Shown: one piece after another, positions 28,624 through 36,666 of the stretch
Numbering within the stretch: the stretch's first letter is position 1
How the letters are laid out: every line of letters starts with the position of its first letter
Source: Oceanispirochaeta sp. M1
GTDB taxonomy: Bacteria; Spirochaetota; Spirochaetia; DSM-2461
Direction: 5' to 3'
Assembly: GCF_003346715.1 (NCBI RefSeq)
Contig: NZ_QQPQ01000025.1
Location: 1 to 64,000 of the forward strand
DNA length: 64,000 bases
Program-made: the position numbers and the translations under genes
The notes under the pieces: generated by a model
What the model was told of the DNA's origin: nothing
Database searches by the model: none
The model's input: only the letters and a program-made list of their open reading frames with translations

Positions 28624-28681
28624 TTTGCTTAATCTCTATGTAAATATGCGTAGATTCTGGGAAATATGCTATTATTTGATG

Positions 28682-30142
28682 ATGAAGAGAGTCATATTAT
28701 TTTTAATTGTTATATTTAGCTTTTTTTCCTGCAGCAACAGGGATACAGATTCGGGAGATATATTTATTAAACTCAGTGATCAGAACTGGGAGTTGAAAGC
28801 GGATGGAACTGAAAAGATAATCACTATATCTGAAGAAGAGTTTAGTGATCTGACAGTATTCCTTGATGATGGTAAAGGTTTTTTAGAGATATCTACTACG
28901 TTCACATTAATGACAGAACCTGAGGAGGATAATCTCTTTGCATTCTATGGTGGAAGAATCATAGTTGCCGATGAATTATATGTTAATGATTCTCTCTTGG
29001 GCAGGACTGGTCAATTTCCACCGGATTGGCATAATGACTGGAACAAAGACAGGTTCTATATTATTCCGGCACCTCTTCTCAATCAGAGAGGAGAGAACAC
29101 TATCCGCTTAAAAATATTTGTCAATAAAGAGGGTCTCATAGACGGACCTCTCATCTTTGGATCATATAATATTATTGAGCAGTTTTATCTTACCAGGCGA
29201 TTTCTTCATCAGGATATCAATGCATTCATCTCAGTGATCTTTCTTTTTTTCGGATTCTATAATCTATTCATTTATTTAAGGCGAAAAAAAGACAGCGAGT
29301 TCTTCTGGTTTGCAGTTCTTTTATTTATTTTTTCCCTGAATCAGAGCAGTCTCTTTCATACCTCCATCCCGGGATTCAATTATCAGATTCTTTCTCCCAT
29401 GCAGTGGATGAAGTTTTATGCTGTCGTAGAGTTTTCACTGACATATTCAGCTTTGAGATTTTTTGAATCCTTCGGTAGATTTCCAGTGAAAAAGGGGAGA
29501 GTCTTACTTGTCTTTGTCATACCAGTTCTCTCTCTTCTTATTACATTTTTCATTGAGGAATACGGAATGCTCAGAAAGAGTCTGGGATATTTTGAAATAA
29601 CTCTTCTCATTCCACTTATCTATTTTTTATTCAGACTCTATTTAAATCGAAAAGAGAGTGCGAGAATTATTCCGCTCATCACCTTTGGATTCATTCCTGC
29701 TCTGATAACCATTCTCCATGATTTAACACTGCCTCATTTGATTCAGGGATACTCAATCTTTATTTCAGGAGCAGGACTCCCACTTTTTCTTCTGACAACT
29801 AACATCATTTTGGCTCATGAGTTTGTAAAAGATCGAAATATGATCGATGAGATCAATCTTAATCTGGAATCTCTTGTACAGGAGAGAAGTCGAGAACTTG
29901 TAAAAGCAAATGAAAAGTTAAATGAGCATAACAAGAAGGACCGCCTTATTGATAAGTATGATTTGACACCCCGGGAGAAAGAAATTCTCAGGTACATACT
30001 TAATGGATATACTAATGATGAAATTGCTGAGGGTCTTTCTATCTCAATAAGAACAATAAATACACATCTCTACAATCTATATAGAAAACTGGAGGTCCAT
30101 TCACGTGTTGAGATTTTTTCTCTTCTGAATAATTCATTTTAA
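28682..30142 (+). CDS. 7TM-DISM sensor fused to a LuxR-type DNA-binding domain
   Basis: A protein of 486 residues. A lipoprotein-like signal (LFLIVIFSFFSCSN) is followed by an extracytoplasmic sensor of about 150 residues (a 7TMR-DISM extracellular-like beta-sandwich). Seven hydrophobic segments follow, from about residue 175 to 385, then a coiled coil (residues near LNLESLVQERSRELVKANEKLNEH). A C-terminal LuxR helix-turn-helix ends the protein (LTPREKEILRYILNGYTNDEIAEGLSISIRTINTHLYNLYRKL). Sensor, membrane and DNA-binding parts are one chain, so there is no kinase step. It is divergent from the glycan operon and is probably its regulator. Start ATG 28682 (or 28679); no strong ribosome binding site is visible. 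Confidence 0.85.
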   Translation: MKRVILFLIVIFSFFSCSNRDTDSGDIFIKLSDQNWELKADGTEKIITISEEEFSDLTVFLDDGKGFLEISTTFTLMTEPEEDNLFAFYGGRIIVADELYVNDSLLGRTGQFPPDWHNDWNKDRFYIIPAPLLNQRGENTIRLKIFVNKEGLIDGPLIFGSYNIIEQFYLTRRFLHQDINAFISVIFLFFGFYNLFIYLRRKKDSEFFWFAVLLFIFSLNQSSLFHTSIPGFNYQILSPMQWMKFYAVVEFSLTYSALRFFESFGRFPVKKGRVLLVFVIPVLSLLITFFIEEYGMLRKSLGYFEITLLIPLIYFLFRLYLNRKESARIIPLITFGFIPALITILHDLTLPHLIQGYSIFISGAGLPLFLLTTNIILAHEFVKDRNMIDEINLNLESLVQERSRELVKANEKLNEHNKKDRLIDKYDLTPREKEILRYILNGYTNDEIAEGLSISIRTINTHLYNLYRKLEVHSRVEIFSLLNNSF

Positions 30143-30154
30143 CTTGGAATCAGC

Positions 30155-30217
30155 TGCCGGTTGATAGGCGGTTGACTACCTTTTATAGTCGAATTTTCCA
30201 GATGCCCGTCACCGGCA
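30155..30217. promoter_or_regulatory. Sigma-70-like promoter embedded in nested inverted repeats
   Basis: TTGATA (30161-30166), a 17-base spacer and TATAGT (30184-30189) form a near-consensus promoter facing right. Around it lie TGCCGGT (30155-30161) and ACCGGCA (30211-30217), a perfect 7-bp pair. Inside these lie GGCGG (30167-30171) with CCGTC (30206-30210), and GACTA (30174-30178) with TAGTC (30186-30190). The nested arms could be operator sites, or a folded RNA if transcription starts earlier. A terminator follows within about 35 bases of the expected start. Confidence 0.5.
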
Positions 30218-30224
30218 CAATTAT

Positions 30225-30266
30225 AAAGGCTGAACTTTTCTTTTGAAGAGTTCAGCCTTTATTTTT
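30225..30266 (+). terminator. Strong terminator or attenuator upstream of the Rbs-type operon
   Basis: AAAGGCTGAACT (30225-30236) pairs perfectly with AGTTCAGCCTTT (30249-30260) and is followed by ATTTTT. It may end the regulator transcript (stop at 30142). It also lies about 30 bases downstream of the likely start point of the promoter at 30161-30189, which would give a terminated RNA of only about 70 bases. The Rbs-type operon begins 180 bases further on, so attenuation is possible. Confidence 0.88.
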
Positions 30267-30445
30267 GCTAAATCAAAATAATGCAATCCAGAATATTTAT
30301 TCATTTTTATGAGGGGATTTGTTTATGATTCTCCAGTTTCTGACAATAAATTGCAAAGAATGACAGGAATGTACCAATTTCTAAGACTCTAAACTTCCAA
30401 AAACAGGATTAGGCTGAATGAATGAAAAATCCTGGAGGAAGGACA

Positions 30446-31507
30446 TTGAACAAAAAGAAGAGCGCTTCAACAGTAATAGAAAGTGCTATAAGAAAATTTC
30501 TAAATCGGCAGGAAAGCAGTATCATAATGGCTTTAGCCGTTTATATAGTTTTCGTTTCCTGTATTAACAGTAATTTTATTTCCAGCGGGAATATATTTAA
30601 TATTCTCCGTTCATCAGGTTTTGCTCTCATTGCCATTCCTGGAATGACACTCATTCTTATTACAGCAGGGCTGGATCTCTCAGTCGGTTCTGTACTGGCT
30701 TTGGGAGGGGTCGTTTCGGGAATGGTTGCACAGTCGGGTGCTCCTGTTCCTGTTGCAATTCTTTCGGGTGTCCTGGTGGGTGCTGCTATCGGCTGTATCA
30801 ATGGTTATATCATCGTTAAAGTCGGAATACCGCCGCTTATCGTTACCCTGGGAATGCAATATGCAGCAAGAGGTCTGGTTTCCGTCATAACCAGAGGTGT
30901 TCCGGTTTACCCTCTCCCCAAGAATTTTACAGCCATTGAACAGGTTAAACTTTTTGGTGTTATTCCCACGGTTGTTATTGTAGCCATCTCCATTGCGATC
31001 CTCTTTCATGTGGTTTTAACTCATACTCCATTCGGACGCGCTGTGTATGCCGTCGGAGGAAATGAAGAGGCCGCCAGGATATCCGGAATCAATACCGGGA
31101 AAACAAAATTTTATGTTTATCTGATTACTTCTGCGTTGGCTGGTCTGGCTGGTGTCTTTATGGCTGCCCGTCTCGGTTCAGGAGAGGCAGCTGCAGGGAC
31201 TGGATATGAGCTGACTGTTATCTGTGGGTCAATTATCGGAGGAACATCAGTTCTGGGTGGAACAGGTACGATACTGGGTGCCATTCTAGGCGGTCTGTTT
31301 ATGGAAATACTGACAAACTCTCTTACTCTGATGCGCATATCAGTGTATTGGCAGCAACTGGTAGTAGGAACAATTCTTATCCTCGCGGTAATGCTTGATC
31401 AGTATAAGAGAAACCTGATGCTGAAACGCTCCATCCGATCCACCGGAGTTACTAATAAACAGGAGGGACTGAGCTATGCAGCAAAGACAGACAGTTCTCT
31501 CGGTTGA
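30446..31507 (+). CDS. Rbs-type sugar ABC transporter permease
   Basis: An RbsC/XylH-type inner-membrane permease of about 353 residues. It has multiple hydrophobic helices, the signature LILITAGLDLSVGSVLALGGVVSG and the later ICGSIIGGTSVLGGTGTILGA. I take the start as TTG 30446, because GGAGGAAGG precedes it at ideal distance. The in-frame ATG at 30422 has only a weak site and would add eight residues. Its end overlaps the ATPase gene by 32 bases. Family members transport ribose, xylose, galactose, autoinducer-2 and other compounds, and the specificity cannot be read from the permease. Confidence 0.9.
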   Translation: MNKKKSASTVIESAIRKFLNRQESSIIMALAVYIVFVSCINSNFISSGNIFNILRSSGFALIAIPGMTLILITAGLDLSVGSVLALGGVVSGMVAQSGAPVPVAILSGVLVGAAIGCINGYIIVKVGIPPLIVTLGMQYAARGLVSVITRGVPVYPLPKNFTAIEQVKLFGVIPTVVIVAISIAILFHVVLTHTPFGRAVYAVGGNEEAARISGINTGKTKFYVYLITSALAGLAGVFMAARLGSGEAAAGTGYELTVICGSIIGGTSVLGGTGTILGAILGGLFMEILTNSLTLMRISVYWQQLVVGTILILAVMLDQYKRNLMLKRSIRSTGVTNKQEGLSYAAKTDSSLG

Positions 31508-32999
31508 GAATATAACAAAACGTTTTTTGGGTACTGTTGCACTTAAAAATGTATCCATGGAGCTTTATGAAAATGAAATCCTGGCTGTCATGGGGGAGAA
31601 TGGAGCGGGGAAATCCACCCTGATGAAAATTCTATCAGGTTTGTATCCCTCATCTGAAGTGGAAGGGCGTATCTTATCAGGTTCCGAAGAGCTTCGTTTT
31701 AATTCTCCTGTTGATTCTGAGAATCACGGTATTGCTATGATCTATCAGGAATTGAATCTTGAGCTTGATCTTTCAGTGACAGAGAATATTTGTCTGGGGA
31801 GACTGCCCCTGAGATCCATGGGTCTTGTGGACTGGAAACAAGCCGAGAGGATTGCTGAGGAGGCCTTAGCCAGACTGGATCTGGTCACTGATATGAAGGC
31901 CACAGTTCGTAATCTAAGCCCATCCATGCAGCAGTTGATCTGTATTGCAAGGGCTCTATTGAGGAATCCGCGTATTCTGATTCTGGATGAACCTACATCG
32001 GTATTGACTGCTTCTGAAACAGATAACCTTATGGGGATTATTGAACATCTGAAAGATCAGGGCATTTCCTGTATCTACATCTCTCATAAACTTGATGAGG
32101 TCTTTAAGCTCTGTGACAGGATGGTAATTCTCCGGGATGGTTTTTATATCAGCGAATACCAAAAAGACGAGGGTTATGACAGTCATAGAATCATTGAAGA
32201 TATGATTGGTCGGAAACTGGATGTAATGTATCCCACCGTAGAAAAGAGCATTGGTTCAGAGGTAATGAGAATTGAGAATCTGATGGTTCCTCACACTTCT
32301 GCCTATGGAAAAAATATTATTGAAGATGTGAGTTTCCATCTTAATAAAGGTGAAATACTGGGACTCTGTGGACTCGTCGGTTCAGGACGGTCAGAAACCA
32401 TTAACGCCATTTTCGGAAGCATTCCCCGGAGTGCCGGAAAGATCTACGTCGCCGGGAAAGAGATCTCTATCAAAACAACTCAGGATGCCAAGAAACATGG
32501 AATCGGTCTTTTGACTGAGGATAGAAAGAAAAACGGTATCATCGGGACAATGAGTATCTGTCATAACATGACTCTCACAATCCTTGAAAGAATCAAGAGA
32601 ATCTTCCTGATCGATCAGAGTAAAGAACGGGAACAAGCCCGATTTTTCTTTGACAAACTGAGTGTTAAAGCACCGGATATGGATACTTTGGTTTCCAATT
32701 TATCCGGTGGTAATCAACAGAAAGTTATTCTCTCAAAATGGCTGCTGACAGATCTTAAAATTCTGATGCTGGATGAGCCGACCCGTGGTATTGATGTGGG
32801 TTCAAAGTCAGAAATCTATAAAATCATCAATGATCTTGCAAAGAGTGGTGTCAGCATCATCGTCATTTCATCTGAGATTTCAGAACTGCTGGCAATTTGT
32901 GATCGATTTGTTGTCCTTGGGAAGGGGCGTGTTCAGGCGGTCATGTCGAAAGAAGAGGCTAATGAGGTCTCTATCCTGAGAGCTTCTTCCAATACCTGA
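31476..32999 (+). CDS. Rbs-type sugar ABC transporter ATPase (two ABC domains)
   Basis: A 507-residue double ATPase of the RbsA/MglA/XylG family. The first half has Walker A GENGAGKST, a signature region with NLSPSMQQLICIARAL (LSGG replaced by LSPS), and Walker B ILILDEPTSVL. The second half has the degenerate P-loop GLVGSGRSE, signature NLSGGNQQKV and ILMLDEPTRGIDVG. The asymmetric ATP sites are typical of this family. ATG 31476 follows AGGAGG inside the permease gene, so translation is probably coupled. The binding protein gene follows after an 81-base gap with a hairpin. Confidence 0.93.
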   Translation: MQQRQTVLSVENITKRFLGTVALKNVSMELYENEILAVMGENGAGKSTLMKILSGLYPSSEVEGRILSGSEELRFNSPVDSENHGIAMIYQELNLELDLSVTENICLGRLPLRSMGLVDWKQAERIAEEALARLDLVTDMKATVRNLSPSMQQLICIARALLRNPRILILDEPTSVLTASETDNLMGIIEHLKDQGISCIYISHKLDEVFKLCDRMVILRDGFYISEYQKDEGYDSHRIIEDMIGRKLDVMYPTVEKSIGSEVMRIENLMVPHTSAYGKNIIEDVSFHLNKGEILGLCGLVGSGRSETINAIFGSIPRSAGKIYVAGKEISIKTTQDAKKHGIGLLTEDRKKNGIIGTMSICHNMTLTILERIKRIFLIDQSKEREQARFFFDKLSVKAPDMDTLVSNLSGGNQQKVILSKWLLTDLKILMLDEPTRGIDVGSKSEIYKIINDLAKSGVSIIVISSEISELLAICDRFVVLGKGRVQAVMSKEEANEVSILRASSNT

Positions 33000-33029
33000 A
33001 TCAGGAATATTTATAGTTTGGAATCCGGT

Positions 33030-33056
33030 ATGTTTTTTCATTTGTGAACAAAACAT
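33030..33056 (+). other. Hairpin between the ATPase and binding-protein genes
   Basis: ATGTTTT-TTCA (33030-33040) pairs with TGAA-C-AAAACAT (33045-33056) around TTTG, leaving one bulged C. It is 25 bases before the binding-protein start. It is not followed by a T-run, so an mRNA-processing or 5'-protecting element that raises binding-protein output is more likely than a terminator. Confidence 0.4.
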
Positions 33057-33080
33057 GCTAAATATAAAGAGAGGTTTATT

Positions 33081-34049
33081 ATGAAGAGATTAGTGGTAAC
33101 AGTTTTATTGATCACCATGTGCATGGGAGCTGCTTTTGCGGCGGGAAGTCAGGAAGACTCAAAAGATGATGGGCAGCTGCACTTTGTGTATGTATCACCC
33201 CTTCTGGCACATCCTGTCTGGCTCCTTGCAAAAGACGGATTTGATCAGGCAGTTTCAGAGCTTAATATCAAGGGTGACTGGGTAGGTCCACAGGGTGTTT
33301 CTCCCGAAGAAATGGCGAAATTGGTAGAAACAGCAGTGGCACAGAAAGTGGATGCCATCATCACCCAGGGATTAGTTCCGGCGGCCCCTGTTCAGGCAGC
33401 GATTGATGCAGGAATCGCAGTACTTGTTGTGGATTCACCCATAGATCTGGAAGGACAACTTGCTTATTTTGGAAAGGACGTAAAAGTACAGGCTAAAGCA
33501 TTTTATGATGATGTTGTTACTCAATATGGAAATAATGCCGAATTGAATATGTCTATTCAGGTTGCTGCCTTGAATTATCAGATTGCAGTTGACCAGATTG
33601 AGGCCATTAAGGGACAGTTCAACAACTATGGCGGTTCCTTTAATGTTGTAAATATATCTGAATCCAAGTCAGATAGAATGAAGGCTACTACGGAATGGGA
33701 AAATACACTGAAGGCGTATCCTGAAATCAATCTTGCCATCAACCTTGCTGCCGAAGCTGGACCTGCCTGTGCCTCTGTTGTACGGGATTTGGGAATCAAG
33801 GATAAAATCCTTATCTATGGTGTGGATGATATTGATGAAACATTGGATCTTGTCAGGAATGGTGAACTTGACGGAACTGTTGCAACAAGTTTTCACAATT
33901 ATGGATATCAGGCTACTTACTGGCTATATCAGAATGTTATGGAAGGAAAGACTCCTGCAGCCATCAGCAATGATGCAGGAACTATCATGATCAATAAGAG
34001 TAATGTAGATAATTATGCGCCTCAGCTGAAAGTCAAAAAAGATCTTTAA
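33081..34049 (+). CDS. Rbs-type periplasmic sugar-binding protein
   Basis: A 322-residue type I periplasmic binding protein with signal peptide MKRLVVTVLLITMCMGAAFA ending at AAGSQED, without a lipobox cysteine. The mature protein has the two-lobe pattern: HFVYVSPLLAHPVWLLAKDGFDQAV, then LVETAVAQKVDAIITQGL, VLVVDSPID, and the second-lobe strand LIYGVDDIDETLDLVRNGELDGTV, a typical hinge and ligand region. It lacks the classic ribose-binding residues I would look for, so the ligand is open. RBS GAGAGG is just upstream. It completes the transporter with the two upstream genes and is followed by a hairpin and the HemE-like gene. Confidence 0.88.
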   Translation: MKRLVVTVLLITMCMGAAFAAGSQEDSKDDGQLHFVYVSPLLAHPVWLLAKDGFDQAVSELNIKGDWVGPQGVSPEEMAKLVETAVAQKVDAIITQGLVPAAPVQAAIDAGIAVLVVDSPIDLEGQLAYFGKDVKVQAKAFYDDVVTQYGNNAELNMSIQVAALNYQIAVDQIEAIKGQFNNYGGSFNVVNISESKSDRMKATTEWENTLKAYPEINLAINLAAEAGPACASVVRDLGIKDKILIYGVDDIDETLDLVRNGELDGTVATSFHNYGYQATYWLYQNVMEGKTPAAISNDAGTIMINKSNVDNYAPQLKVKKDL

Positions 34050-34072
34050 ATTGTAGGCTGTATTTACGAATT

Positions 34073-34110
34073 GGGCTGTTTCATCAATTGTCAGGGAACA
34101 GCCCGATTTT
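34073..34110 (+). terminator. Weak terminator or attenuating hairpin after the binding-protein gene
   Basis: GGGCTGTT (34073-34080) pairs perfectly with AACAGCCC (34097-34104) around a 16-base loop, followed by GATTTTCG. The T-run is short, so read-through into the HemE-like gene (start 34133) is likely. It probably sets a lower level for that gene. Confidence 0.55.
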
Positions 34111-34132
34111 CGTTATGAGGATAGAAAAATTT

Positions 34133-35152
34133 ATGAATGGATATGATAAAATTACAACTGTTTTAAATGGATCTGCTGCTGATCCTGTTCCCACCATGCT
34201 GCACAGCTTTATGCCTGCTGCCGCGGAAAAAGGGCTGAACCAGAGAGAATACAGAAGTAATGCGGATAATATTGCCAGAGCGCATATCGATTTTGCAAGA
34301 AAATATGACCTTGATGGTATTCTTGTTGATGTTGATACATGCATGGAAGCCGGAGCAATAGGGATTGAAGTAGATTTGCCTGATAATGAACCGGCACGTG
34401 TGACTAAAGGTCTGAGTACTGATCTGGATCTATGCATAGAGGCAATGGATAAAGACTCCCTTCTGAAATATGACCGCATTAATATTATGTTGGATGCGAT
34501 TTTCAAGATGAGAAAAGAAGTCGGGGGGGAATTATTAATCCGTGGTAATGCTGATCAGGGACCATTTTCCCTGGCCATGCTGTCTATGGGCATTTCTGAG
34601 TTTTTGATGGCACTTCTGGATGAGGATTCAACAGGAAAGATCAAATTACTTCTGGACCGGGCGCTTGAACTGCATCTGGAATACCATAGGCTGATCAAGG
34701 AAGCGGGTGCGGATATCACCAGTTTTGGTGACAGCTCATGCGGACCGGATCTTATAAGCCCTGCTATGTATAGAGAGTTCTCATTGCCCTGGCATAAAGA
34801 GATCGTAAGAAGACTAGATGCTCAGAATATTACAACAGTCTGCCATATCTGCGGAAACCTGGATTTGATTCTTGAGGATGTTGTCTCTGCTGGATTTGCT
34901 GCCGTGGAGGTTGATTATAAAACAGATATTGCAAGAGCAGCAGAAATCATGAAGGGAAAATCCGTTTTATTTGGTCCCATCGATCCATCTGGTACTTTTT
35001 ACTTTGGTTCACCAAAAGAAGTAGAAAAAATTACAAAGGATGTTCTCAGATTATTTCCTGAAGGCGGTCTTGTTATAGGTGCCGGCTGTGCACTTCCACA
35101 AGGAGTTGGAGAAGACAATATAAGGGCTTTTTGCAGGGCCGTAAGTTCTTGA
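34133..35152 (+). CDS. Uroporphyrinogen decarboxylase-fold protein, MtaA-like methyltransferase type
   Basis: A 339-residue HemE-fold protein. Instead of the N-terminal arginine motif of true HemE it begins with VPTMLHSFMPAAAEKGL. It carries the zinc-ligand pattern of MtaA/MtbA methyltransferases: His238-x-Cys240 in CHICGN and Cys319 in GAGCALPQG. Such enzymes transfer methyl groups to or from corrinoid proteins or thiols; no corrinoid protein is encoded here. ATG 34133 is preferred because GAGG precedes it; starts further upstream fall inside the hairpin. Its place after an Rbs-type transporter suggests that it acts on the imported compound, possibly a methylated one. That link is inferred. 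Confidence 0.78.
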   Translation: MNGYDKITTVLNGSAADPVPTMLHSFMPAAAEKGLNQREYRSNADNIARAHIDFARKYDLDGILVDVDTCMEAGAIGIEVDLPDNEPARVTKGLSTDLDLCIEAMDKDSLLKYDRINIMLDAIFKMRKEVGGELLIRGNADQGPFSLAMLSMGISEFLMALLDEDSTGKIKLLLDRALELHLEYHRLIKEAGADITSFGDSSCGPDLISPAMYREFSLPWHKEIVRRLDAQNITTVCHICGNLDLILEDVVSAGFAAVEVDYKTDIARAAEIMKGKSVLFGPIDPSGTFYFGSPKEVEKITKDVLRLFPEGGLVIGAGCALPQGVGEDNIRAFCRAVSS

Positions 35153-35229
35153 TTTTTTTCTTTGGATTTTGAGAAAATACCACTTATTTCCAGAGTATAA
35201 TAATTTTTATGGATAATCCGGAAGGACTG

Positions 35230-36666
35230 ATGAAAAAAAGGGAAGACAGATCACTGCGCTCTAGATTTACTCGATTTGTCCTGATCATTTTTATTCTCAT
35301 ATTCATTATTGCTTTATACAGTAATTTACAGAGTTTTAAATTTTGGCAGGAGTATCGAAGAACATTCACTCAGTTTGATGAACTGTCCCACTTTTACGCT
35401 GAAGTGAAATTAATGAATTACAGCATGAAAAACTATATTTACTCCCATGATCCTCTAGATGTTGAAGTATTTCAAAATCATTATGATGCGGCTTCAATCT
35501 CTTTGGATAAGCTGATGGATTATGAAGACGAAGAACTGCAATTCCGTTATGGCCTTCTCAGAAATATGATTCAGACATATAAGGAAAATGAAGAACTATA
35601 TTCACAATCATCCTACGATAGCCAGGATCGACTGGCTATGCTTATTGATGAGACTTATCCTCAGTATGCACTTTTAGTAACCAATGAGATGAACCTGGAA
35701 AAAGAACGAATGCTGGAGAGCTGGAAATCTCAATTACTGATTACTTTGTGCATCCTCTGTCTCCTGATTCTCCTGACTTCAGTTTTTGTCATTCAGTCTC
35801 TCAGGAGTATCACGAGCCCGATTGAAAAAATGATTGTGAATATAAATAGGATAAAGACAGGACAGTTTGATATTCGAAATGTTCAGAGTGACAGCAGGGA
35901 GATCAGAATACTGCTGGAATCCTTTGAAACTATGGCTGAGGAGCTTCAGACTCATATTGAGCAGATTCATGAAAAATCACGTATTGAAAAGGAATTGATC
36001 AAACAGGAAAATGAAAATCTTAGAATAACCAGTGTACTGGCGGAGACAAAACTCAATGCTCTACAAGGGCAGATGAATCCTCATTTCCTATTTAATACAC
36101 TTAGTCTGATCTCCAAAATGGCCTATGTTGAAGGGGCCGAAAAGACCAGTGAGTTGATGGTAAAGACTGCCAGTCTTCTCAGGTATAGTCTGGATATGTG
36201 CGGAAAAACCTCCTCACTTGATCAGGAAATGGTTTGTGTTGAAAATTATATTCAGATTCAGGAACCTAGAGTGGGTGACCGGATTTTATTTATTACAGAG
36301 AGTTGCGGGAATCTTAAGGGCATCGAGATTCCAGGTATGGTATTGCAGCCACTTGTTGAAAATTGTGTTGTTCATGGAGTCAAGGATCTGATCAGAGATG
36401 CTGAAATCTCAGTAAAAATTACTGTTTCTCCTTCCCAAATCAATATTCAGATTCAAGACAATGGTCCTGGATTCCCCCAACATATCCTGGATGGATTCTC
36501 AAATGACAAAGATATTCTTCAATCTTCCAGTATCGGTCTCTCCAATGTACGGGAGCGTCTGAGAATTTTCTATAAGAACGATTTTTCAATGTCATTAAGC
36601 AATGAGGGAGGTTCAGTTATCAGGATACGGCTGCTGGAAAATGGGAGATCTCTTTCAAATGTATAA
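35230..36666 (+). CDS. LytS-type membrane histidine kinase
   Basis: A 478-residue sensor kinase with two membrane segments: near the N-terminus (VLIIFILIFIIALYS) and around residues 170-190 (LITLCILCLLILLTSVFVI). These frame a sensor of about 130 residues. A HAMP-like linker, a coiled coil, the His_kinase domain GQMNPHFLFNTLSLISKM (phosphorylated His285) and a HATPase domain with VLQPLVENCVVHG and DNGPGF complete it. ATG 35230 follows GGAAGGA; ATG 35209 is possible. Its end overlaps the response regulator start by 8 bases. In related systems such pairs control the adjacent sugar transporter. Confidence 0.9.
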   Translation: MKKREDRSLRSRFTRFVLIIFILIFIIALYSNLQSFKFWQEYRRTFTQFDELSHFYAEVKLMNYSMKNYIYSHDPLDVEVFQNHYDAASISLDKLMDYEDEELQFRYGLLRNMIQTYKENEELYSQSSYDSQDRLAMLIDETYPQYALLVTNEMNLEKERMLESWKSQLLITLCILCLLILLTSVFVIQSLRSITSPIEKMIVNINRIKTGQFDIRNVQSDSREIRILLESFETMAEELQTHIEQIHEKSRIEKELIKQENENLRITSVLAETKLNALQGQMNPHFLFNTLSLISKMAYVEGAEKTSELMVKTASLLRYSLDMCGKTSSLDQEMVCVENYIQIQEPRVGDRILFITESCGNLKGIEIPGMVLQPLVENCVVHGVKDLIRDAEISVKITVSPSQINIQIQDNGPGFPQHILDGFSNDKDILQSSSIGLSNVRERLRIFYKNDFSMSLSNEGGSVIRIRLLENGRSLSNV

